A DNA stretch of 5,103 nt from an uncultured Lachnospiraceae bacterium (GTDB taxonomy: Bacteria > Bacillota > Clostridia > Lachnospirales > Lachnospiraceae), in contig CACXFW010000152.1 in NCBI GenBank assembly GCA_902767065.1, positions 1 to 5,103 of the forward strand, read 5' to 3'. The notes below the pieces were generated by a model. It worked only from the letters and a program-made list of their open reading frames with translations. It was not told where the DNA came from and ran no database searches. Positions 1 through 4,979 of this stretch are shown one piece after another (within the stretch, counting starts at the first letter, position 1; each line of letters starts with the position of its first letter). The position numbers and the translations under genes are program-made.

Positions 1-1349
1 GCGCCCAGCTCTGACAGAACCTGGAAGAGGGTCTTTCCCTGCTTCCTGTAGTAGGCAGCCGCTTCGGCGACAAGCATGCCCGCGCTGATCCCGTCTTTGT
101 CACGGATTTCGGGGCAGGCGGCATATCCGACAGATTCCTCATAACCGAAGAGATAGCTGTAACCATTTTCCTCGAGGAACGGAATACGCCCGCAGATATT
201 CTTGAAGCCGGTAAGCGCTTCGATCATTTTCACGCCGTAGGATGCGGCAATCTCCTCTGAGAGGGAGGAGGTGACGATGGATTTGACCATCGCTCCTCTT
301 TCCGGAAGTGTCCCGGCGTCGCGCCGCCCTTCGAGGATGTAGTTGACCAGCAGATACCCAGTCTGGTTGCCGTTGAGCGGCACATACTTTCCGTCATCGC
401 CCAGCAGCTCAATTGCGAAACGGTCGGAATCGGGGTCAGTTGCCATGAGAAGCTGGGCGCCGACCTTTTCTCCCAGTTCTTCGCTGAGCCGGAAGGCCTT
501 CGGATCCTCCGGATTCGGATAACCGACGGTCGTGAAATCGGGATCGGGATCCTTCTGCTCGGGGACAATATGGACATTCGTGAAGCCCCTCTCCCTCATG
601 ACCGTGGAAAACGGAATGGAGCCGGCTCCGTTGAGCGGGGTGTAGACGATCGGAATCGAGAGATCCAGCTCATTGCCGCTGTGGATCGCGAGTCCTTTCA
701 CCATATCCAGATAGATGCGGTCTTCCTCCTCTCCGAGCAGTATGATCTTCCCCGCTTTGATCAGATCGTCATATTCAGAATAATCGATATCACAGTCTGT
801 GAAATAGTCCAGCTTTTCGATGCTGTGCATCATGCCGTCCGCAACCTCGGCGCTGACCTGGCAGCCGTCCTCCCAGTAGACCTTGTAGCCGTTGTATTCC
901 GGCGGGTTGTGGGAGGCGGTGATGTTAATGCCGGATACGGTTTTCTTCACGCGGATCAGGCAGGCAAGCTCAGGCGTCGCGCGCATGTCGGGAAATGTGT
1001 AAACGCGGATCTGTGCCCGTGCGAGGATGCATGCGGCCAGACGGGAGAATTCTTTGGAGAAATGCCTGGGATCGTGGGCGATGATGACGCCTTTTTCCAT
1101 CGCCTCGGGACCGGCGCTGCGGATATAGTCTGCAATCCCGCGCGTGGCTCGTCCGACCGTGTACAGATTCATGCAGTTTGTACCGGCCCCGACAATTCCG
1201 CGGATTCCGGCGGTTCCAAAGACCATATCCTGGGAAAAACGCTCCGCCATCTCGGTTTCATTTTCTGCAAGCGACTCGAGCTGGGGACGGAGCGGATCGT
1301 CCTTCGGTACATGCTGCATCCAGATATCGTATCGTTTCGTGTAATCCAT
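1..1349 (-). CDS. pgcA: Phosphoglucomutase/phosphomannomutase (alpha-phosphohexomutase), PgcA type, 3' end outside window
   Basis: This cytoplasmic enzyme interconverts hexose 1-phosphate and hexose 6-phosphate through a phosphoserine and a bisphosphate intermediate. It would supply glucose 1-phosphate for UDP-glucose, polysaccharide or glycolipid synthesis. The minus-strand frame is open for 449 codons from ATG at 1349-1347 to the window edge. Visible motifs in family order are: FGTAGIRG at residues 44-51; the catalytic loop TASHNPPEYNGYK with Ser146 as the phosphorylated serine; the metal-binding loop DPDSDR at 305-310; and the sugar-binding loop GYEESVGY at 402-409. TPLNGAG and ALTGFKNICGRI also fit. 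Bacillus PgcA is about 580 residues, so roughly 130 C-terminal residues, the phosphate-contacting domain, should lie beyond base 1. A purine-rich site reading AGAAAGGA lies 12 bases before the ATG. Sugar specificity (glucose or mannose) cannot be decided from sequence. No frameshift or missing key residue is seen. The gene is divergent from the chaperone-like pair. Confidence 0.95.
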   Translation of the reverse strand, partial: MDYTKRYDIWMQHVPKDDPLRPQLESLAENETEMAERFSQDMVFGTAGIRGIVGAGTNCMNLYTVGRATRGIADYIRSAGPEAMEKGVIIAHDPRHFSKEFSRLAACILARAQIRVYTFPDMRATPELACLIRVKKTVSGINITASHNPPEYNGYKVYWEDGCQVSAEVADGMMHSIEKLDYFTDCDIDYSEYDDLIKAGKIILLGEEEDRIYLDMVKGLAIHSGNELDLSIPIVYTPLNGAGSIPFSTVMRERGFTNVHIVPEQKDPDPDFTTVGYPNPEDPKAFRLSEELGEKVGAQLLMATDPDSDRFAIELLGDDGKYVPLNGNQTGYLLVNYILEGRRDAGTLPERGAMVKSIVTSSLSEEIAASYGVKMIEALTGFKNICGRIPFLEENGYSYLFGYEESVGYAACPEIRDKDGISAGMLVAEAAAYYRKQGKTLFQVLSELG

Positions 1350-1361
1350 AAGAAATATCCA

Positions 1362-1369
1362 TCCTTTCT
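1362..1369 (-). promoter_or_regulatory. Ribosome binding site of pgcA
   Basis: On the minus strand this reads AGAAAGGA, followed by 12 bases and then the ATG at 1349. The spacing is slightly long, but a second GGA lies closer to the start. It supports the chosen start because the conserved N-terminal part of the mutase begins immediately after it. Confidence 0.55.
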
Positions 1370-1458
1370 GATGATTCTGCCGTATGGTGATTCTGGCACC
1401 GGTACATCTTCCCGGGCAGACATCCATTTCGCTCCGGTAAGACAGCGTCCGGGTGATC

Positions 1459-1562
1459 GATCCATTGTGCCCTCCCGGGGTGCGCTCCGGCGGATCCATT
1501 GTGCCCCGGCAGGGGTGCGCTCCGGCGGATCCATTGTGCCCCGGCCAGAGTGCGTTCCGGCG
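1459..1562. repeat. Three imperfect tandem repeats of 34/35/35 bp
   Basis: Units lie at 1459-1492, 1493-1527 and 1528-1562. Each begins GATCCATTGTGCC and ends (with one base change in the last unit) TGCGCTCCGGCG. Units two and three match at 31 of 35 positions. Unit one differs mainly in its middle and is one base shorter. A further degenerate piece (CGCTCCGG then CGTCCGG) precedes them at about 1430-1455. The unit length is not a multiple of three and changes between copies, so the array is not coding. The middle of units one and two can fold (GTGCCCC, GGCA loop, GGGGTGC in unit two, with wobble pairs). If pgcA is transcribed from the AT-rich region near 1745, the array lies in its long 5' leader. 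Function unknown. Confidence 0.85.
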
Positions 1563-1638
1563 TGAGGAAACCTTCCCTGCCATACACCGCGCGAGCGTGG
1601 AATCCGCCGGAGCTGCCGGCCGACGGCGAGCGTTCAGC

Positions 1639-1705
1639 ACCATACGAGTTGCTGTTCACTGCCACGCAGATTCGGGCGGCGGGGCAGCGAACTGTAACCA
1701 TACGA
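1639..1705. repeat. Imperfect inverted repeat (two 16-nt arms) with 9-bp direct repeats at its ends
   Basis: The arm at 1648-1663 (GTTGCTGTTCACTGCC) pairs with the arm at 1683-1698 (GGCAGCGAACTGTAAC). There are two mismatches and one wobble over 16 positions, and the loop is 19 nt. The 9-base word ACCATACGA occurs at 1639-1647 and again at 1697-1705, so the structure sits between short direct repeats, the second overlapping the arm by two bases. It lies beside the tandem array and shares its GC-rich character. It could be a small dispersed intergenic element or a structured leader. No transposase gene is present. Confidence 0.6.
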
Positions 1706-1736
1706 AGGGGAAGATCGTTTGAACAAACCTCATTTG

Positions 1737-1765
1737 TAAACATTATACTCAAAATATGATATGAT
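1737..1765 (+). promoter_or_regulatory. Candidate promoter toward the GrpE-like/Hsp70-like genes
   Basis: TAAACA at 1737-1742 (four of six consensus bases) is followed by a 17-base spacer and TATGAT at 1760-1765 (five of six). A second TATGAT lies at 1755-1760. This is the only AT-rich stretch upstream of the plus-strand genes, so a promoter here is plausible. The exact boxes are uncertain, and the site overlaps the candidate minus-strand promoter. Confidence 0.3.
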
Positions 1766-1770
1766 ACAAA
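1742..1770 (-). promoter_or_regulatory. Candidate promoter toward pgcA
   Basis: The minus strand reads TATAAT at 1747-1742, an exact -10 consensus, inside a markedly AT-rich stretch. The matching -35 region is weak: TTGTAT with a 16-base spacer, or TTTGTA with a 17-base spacer. If used, it gives a pgcA leader of nearly 400 bases containing both repeat structures. No better -10 box was seen closer to pgcA. Confidence 0.35.
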
Positions 1771-1795
1771 AGATTATTTCGATCTGTAACGATCG

Positions 1796-1826
1796 TGATT
1801 CTATGCGATTCACCGCAATAGAATCA
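1796..1826. promoter_or_regulatory. 12-bp stem-loop with one bulge, function unknown
   Basis: TGATTCTATGCG at 1796-1807 pairs with CGCAATAGAATCA at 1814-1826. All 12 pairs are Watson-Crick, with one bulged A at 1817 and a 6-nt loop. No T run follows on either strand, so it is not a standard terminator. Its place between the candidate promoters and the plus-strand genes fits a 5'-leader structure or a protein-binding inverted repeat. Confidence 0.6.
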
Positions 1827-1874
1827 TAATCCTACATGAGAAACCTGCTCGTACAGGCAGGATTATTTACGCCA

Positions 1875-1943
1875 GTTCCGGCGGGTGAACCGGGGAAACC
1901 GGAATCTTTTTTTCGCCAGGACCGGAATCGGGCAGAACCTGGC
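1875..1943 (+). terminator. Terminator/attenuator-like hairpin with T7 run, followed by a second stem
   Basis: TTCCGG at 1876-1881 pairs with CCGGAA at 1899-1904. Two bases later comes a run of seven T at 1907-1913, which is the layout of an intrinsic terminator, although the 17-nt loop is large. GTTC 1875-1878 can instead pair with GAAC 1887-1890, and CCGG 1890-1893 with CCGG 1899-1902, so alternative folds exist. A second stem, GCCAGG 1915-1920 with CCTGGC 1938-1943, follows. The word ACCGGAATC occurs in both structures (1898-1906 and 1921-1929). It lies 30-100 bases before the first plus-strand gene, so it may act as an attenuator or end an upstream small transcript. Confidence 0.4.
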
Positions 1944-1962
1944 AAAGGAAACCGAGGAGACT

Positions 1963-1969
1963 GAGGAAG
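1963..1969 (+). promoter_or_regulatory. Ribosome binding site of the GrpE-like gene
   Basis: GAGGAAG lies four bases before ATG 1974, with a further AGGAG at 1955-1959. The purine-rich stretch supports this start. An in-frame ATG at 1989 has no better site. Confidence 0.55.
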
Positions 1970-1973
1970 CAGG

Positions 1974-2900
1974 ATGAGAGATGACGAAATGACCTTGTCT
2001 GCCCTTCTGGAGCAGGACAGAGAAATGGTAATGGCACAGCTCTTGCAGGACCGGTCGCAGGAGCAGGCGCTGAAGGTGCTTGAGAAGGAAGCGGACCGAC
2101 TGACATACGCAGCTGCGGCGGCCGGACAGGGGCAGCAGAAGGGTGAGCCGTCCGGGAAAGACCCCAATAGCGCCGCACCTGTCATGCTGCAGGTTTTGAA
2201 GAATACACTGCCTTTGGTGACGTCTGTGACGGAGGCAGAAGTGTGGGAGAAGGAGAACGGCAGGGAAGAGCGGGGGCGCCGCGTGGGACTGCCTGCGCTC
2301 CTTAGCATGATCGCGGGTGCTGTCTGCGTGATCGCAGGTGTCATCGCACCGTCCGGAATCGGAATGCTTCCTGTACCGGGCGCGGTGCTGCTCGCTGTTC
2401 TCGGATGCGTACTGCTTATGGCCGGAGGCTTTCTTGCGGGAAGAGGCCGTGAGGCAGGGAAAGACAAGGGGCGCCGGAATCGTCAGATGCAGCAGACCTT
2501 CCTGGTCGATGCAGACAGGATCTGGCACATTCTTCAGGGAGCGCTTCTGGGGATCGATCACAGCCTTGCGGGGATGAGAGAGGATGCCGGAGATTCGAAG
2601 ATGGACACAGGCGGGGAAACCGGAGCAGGTATGCAGAAGGCGGAGCTTCAGTTCTTCGCCGATCTTCTGGAAAATGCATATGCCCGCAGACGCCGGTTTC
2701 CTTCCGATGATGCGCTCTCGGAGCAGGTAGAAACCATCCGGTATTATCTGCATACGAAAGGGATTGAGACGGAGGAATATTCCGCACAGAACGCTGCCTG
2801 GTTTGAGACTCTTCCCGGAGACTACGAGGCGGTTACGATCCGTCCTGCGATGTTATGGAATGGAACCTTGCTGATGAAGGGAATATCCTCCGGAAGGTAA
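1974..2900 (+). CDS. Two-helix membrane protein with divergent GrpE-like C-terminus
   Basis: The 308-residue protein has three parts. Residues 1-100 are charged and mostly helical, with a low-complexity Ala/Gln/Gly stretch at 46-62. Two hydrophobic segments follow (about 105-125 and 131-155), joined by a short Gly/Pro turn. Arg/Lys-rich stretches flank both outer ends (REERGRR and GRGREAGKDKGRRNR), so the positive-inside rule puts both soluble ends in the cytoplasm. Residues 170-268 are helical, and a probable beta part at 276-305 contains TIRPAMLWNGTLLMKG. Helices followed by a C-terminal beta part with IRPAM recall GrpE, the nucleotide exchange factor of DnaK, whose beta domain contacts the ATPase. 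The adjacent Hsp70-like gene strengthens that reading. GrpE is normally soluble and about 170-220 residues, so the membrane hairpin is unusual. There is no signal peptide. The homology is inferred, not proven; membrane protein of unknown function is the fallback. Confidence 0.85.
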   Translation: MRDDEMTLSALLEQDREMVMAQLLQDRSQEQALKVLEKEADRLTYAAAAAGQGQQKGEPSGKDPNSAAPVMLQVLKNTLPLVTSVTEAEVWEKENGREERGRRVGLPALLSMIAGAVCVIAGVIAPSGIGMLPVPGAVLLAVLGCVLLMAGGFLAGRGREAGKDKGRRNRQMQQTFLVDADRIWHILQGALLGIDHSLAGMREDAGDSKMDTGGETGAGMQKAELQFFADLLENAYARRRRFPSDDALSEQVETIRYYLHTKGIETEEYSAQNAAWFETLPGDYEAVTIRPAMLWNGTLLMKGISSGR

Positions 2901-2993
2901 CAGACGGGTTCAGTGAGGAACGGGATTCGCAAGACGGCAGATGGGTTCAGCGAGGGACGGGATTCGATAGACGGCAGATGAGTTCGGAGAAAA
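2901..2993. repeat. 37-bp tandem repeat, about 2.5 copies
   Basis: Unit one (2901-2937) and unit two (2938-2974) both begin CAGAYGGGTTCAG and end AGACGG, and match at 32 of 37 positions. A decaying third copy begins at 2975 (CAGATGAGTTC). The array starts directly after the stop codon of the GrpE-like gene. The 37-bp unit is not a multiple of three, so it is not a coding extension. It occupies most of the spacer between the two chaperone-like genes. Function unknown; replication slippage is the likely origin. Confidence 0.85.
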
Positions 2994-3019
2994 CAGCTTT
3001 GGAAATATAGAGGAGAAGA

Positions 3020-3052
3020 CGAGGCCGGAGAGGGATCTCCTCCGGTTGCAGC
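3020..3052 (+). promoter_or_regulatory. Split ribosome binding site with hairpin before the Hsp70-like gene
   Basis: CCGGAG at 3025-3030 pairs with CTCCGG at 3040-3045. There is no good Shine-Dalgarno at normal distance from GTG 3053. GAGG at 3021-3024 sits directly 5' of the stem, and only seven bases separate the stem from the GTG. Folding would therefore give GAGG an effective spacing of seven. In other folds the purine stretch GGAGAGG (3027-3033) is masked, so the element could also restrict translation. Confidence 0.4.
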
Positions 3053-4969
3053 GTGGAAGATATGGATCGATATTACGGGTTTGACCTGGGCGACGCGGAG
3101 AGCGCTGTCGCGAGGAAAGAGAAGAATATGGACCGGGAGGAGCCGCAGATTCTGCAGGTGTGCGATGCGCAGAGCTTTATCACTGCTTACGCACGCCTGT
3201 CAGACGGGCGGCTTGTGATTGGTGAGAGCGCCTGCTACGCGGCTGATGCCACTGTGCGCAGAGTCCGCTTCAAGAGCCGGTTTCTGACTGATCCGGAAAG
3301 TGTCAGGGACATCCGGGTCTTTGCTGCGGGCGTGCTGTCGGAGCTGATCGGGAGCGGGAACCTGGTGCCCGGAGATGAGAGCTGTGTCTATGTCGGATGC
3401 CCTGCCGGATGGAAAATGGCGGACCGTGAGCGCTACCGGAAGATCTTTGAGGAGACCGGGTACCCGCCTGTCCGGATCGTGTCGGAATCCAGGGCCGCGC
3501 TGATCAGTGCCTGCCTGTCCCGCCACCTTCAGGTTGGTTACGACATTCTTTCGAAGAGCGTACTGGTGATAGATGTCGGATCCTCGACGACGGAGTTTGC
3601 ATATATCGAGTCCGGACGCGAGGTGGAGCTGCAGACCGCCGGCGAAGTCATGCTCGGAGGTGGGATCACGGATGCGATGCTGCTGCGCGAAAGCGTTGAG
3701 GCAAGCCCCGACGCGGATGCGATCCGCAGCATCCTGGAAGAGAGCGAGGCATGGAGAAATTACTGCGAATTTGCCGCGCGCAGGCTGAAGGAAAAGTACT
3801 ATTCCGATGAGGAGTACTGGGAGGGCCGCCCCTGCAGGAAGAGCATTGAGATCCTTCATTCCGGGAGCCATTATCTGACGATCCGGATGGACCGGGAAAT
3901 GGCGGAAAAGCTGATGAAGGCAGGCGCGCCGGAGCTTGGCGGCCATTCTTTTAGGGACGCCTTCTGCGACAGCCTGCGCCAGGTAAAGGAGAAGATAGGG
4001 ACTCCGGAACTTGTATTTCTGACCGGCGGCGTGTCCAAACTCCCTGCGATCCGGACCTGGTGCCAGGAAGCATTTGAAAAGAGCGTTGTGATCACGACCG
4101 CGCAGCCCGAATTCTCGGTGGCAAGAGGACTTTCGCACAGCGGCCGGATCGATGAGGACATACGCCAGTTCCGCCAGGAGGTGGACGAGCTGATTGAGAC
4201 AAGCACCGTCGAACGGATCGTTTCTTCTCATATGGACCAGCTCTACCGGAGCGTTGTGGATACCCTGACGGATCCGATCCTGGAAACGGCGGCAATGAAT
4301 GTATTTGACCGCTGGAGAAGCGGGGAGATCAGCCGTCTGTCGGAGATCGACGAAGAACTCAAGCGGGAGATCGAGCATTACCTGCGCAGCGAGGAAGCGC
4401 AGAAGCTTCTCGGCTCCGTGGTTTCGGCCTGGCTGAAGCCTGCGGCCTATGAGCTGGAGGAATATACCATGCCGATCTGCGTGCGCCACAATGTGCCCTA
4501 CCGCGCGCTGAACCTGACCAGCTACCTGTCCCTGTCGGACATTGATATCCGGATTGATACGAAGGATATCTTTGCCGTCGACCAGATCACGTGGCTGATC
4601 AATACCATTATCACAATTCTGGTAAGCCTTCTTTGCGGCGGGAGCGGCGTCGCGCTCATTGCGGGTGGGCTGAAGGGGATTCTTGCCGGCGCGATCCTGT
4701 CCCTGAGCGTCCTTTTGATCGGGCAGGAGCATCTGGAAAACCGGATGATGGATCTGAATATTCCGAAGCCTCTGCGCAGGCTCATTTCGAGAAATGCGTT
4801 CGGAAACCGGATCCACAGAATCTCTTCGGAGGTAAAGGCCAATTTCTACGCCAACCTGGAGAAGGAGAAAAATGAGGAGATCACGCAGCGGCTTGCCGGT
4901 GAGATCTCGGGACAGATTGAAGAATGTCTGAAGAAAATGGCGCAGGTGGTGGAGATCCCGCTGGGGTAA
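3053..4969 (+). CDS. Membrane-anchored Hsp70-like ATPase lacking a canonical substrate-binding domain
   Basis: The 638-residue protein starts with an actin/Hsp70-fold ATPase (about 7-365). Visible motifs are: phosphate-1 FDLGDAES (10-17); VRFKSRF, whose Lys74 aligns with the catalytic lysine of DnaK; GCPAGW and RIVSESRAAL (Glu145, equivalent to the NEPTAAA glutamate); phosphate-2 VIDVGSSTTEF (172-182); GGGITD (202-207); and adenosine motif FLTGGVSKLP (322-331). The phosphate-1 loop has Asp-Ala-Glu where Hsp70s have Thr-Thr-Asn, so hydrolysis may be altered. After the ATPase there is no recognisable beta-sandwich substrate domain. A charged helical region (365-460) leads to a hydrophobic pair (about 512-558, rich in Gly/Ala/Leu/Ile) and an amphipathic tail beginning NIPKPLRRLISR (569-580). 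It follows the GrpE-like gene by 152 bases on the same strand, suggesting an ATPase with its exchange factor. The start is GTG 3053; ATG 3062 would also keep the domain. An in-frame stop at 3008-3010 limits upstream extension. The substrate is unknown. Confidence 0.9.
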   Translation: MEDMDRYYGFDLGDAESAVARKEKNMDREEPQILQVCDAQSFITAYARLSDGRLVIGESACYAADATVRRVRFKSRFLTDPESVRDIRVFAAGVLSELIGSGNLVPGDESCVYVGCPAGWKMADRERYRKIFEETGYPPVRIVSESRAALISACLSRHLQVGYDILSKSVLVIDVGSSTTEFAYIESGREVELQTAGEVMLGGGITDAMLLRESVEASPDADAIRSILEESEAWRNYCEFAARRLKEKYYSDEEYWEGRPCRKSIEILHSGSHYLTIRMDREMAEKLMKAGAPELGGHSFRDAFCDSLRQVKEKIGTPELVFLTGGVSKLPAIRTWCQEAFEKSVVITTAQPEFSVARGLSHSGRIDEDIRQFRQEVDELIETSTVERIVSSHMDQLYRSVVDTLTDPILETAAMNVFDRWRSGEISRLSEIDEELKREIEHYLRSEEAQKLLGSVVSAWLKPAAYELEEYTMPICVRHNVPYRALNLTSYLSLSDIDIRIDTKDIFAVDQITWLINTIITILVSLLCGGSGVALIAGGLKGILAGAILSLSVLLIGQEHLENRMMDLNIPKPLRRLISRNAFGNRIHRISSEVKANFYANLEKEKNEEITQRLAGEISGQIEECLKKMAQVVEIPLG

Positions 4970-4979
4970 AGAAGTGGAA

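Noticed and set aside
1459..1562. CRISPR array
   Set aside because: Units are directly abutting with no unique spacers, and no cas genes are present.
570..1565. Long plus-strand open frame of 331 codons opposite pgcA
   Set aside because: It lies antisense to a clearly conserved mutase with all active-site motifs, has no recognisable domain, and runs into the non-coding tandem repeats.
1258..1752. Minus-strand open frame of 164 codons over the repeats upstream of pgcA
   Set aside because: It overlaps the pgcA start in another frame and crosses repeats whose 34/35-bp units change the frame, so the repeated peptide-like pattern is an artefact of the DNA repeat.
1453..1759. Two overlapping plus-strand frames (1453-1722 and 1499-1759) in the intergenic region
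   Set aside because: Both translate the tandem and inverted repeats, have no convincing ribosome binding site, and show no domain.
1832..2753. Minus-strand frames opposite the GrpE-like gene
   Set aside because: They are Ser/Pro/Arg-rich shadows of the plus-strand gene, whose membrane hairpin and charge pattern are coherent.
3200..4816. 538-codon minus-strand open frame opposite the Hsp70-like gene
   Set aside because: Long antisense frames are common opposite GC-rich genes. The plus strand carries the ordered ATPase motifs, and the antisense product shows no recognisable domain.
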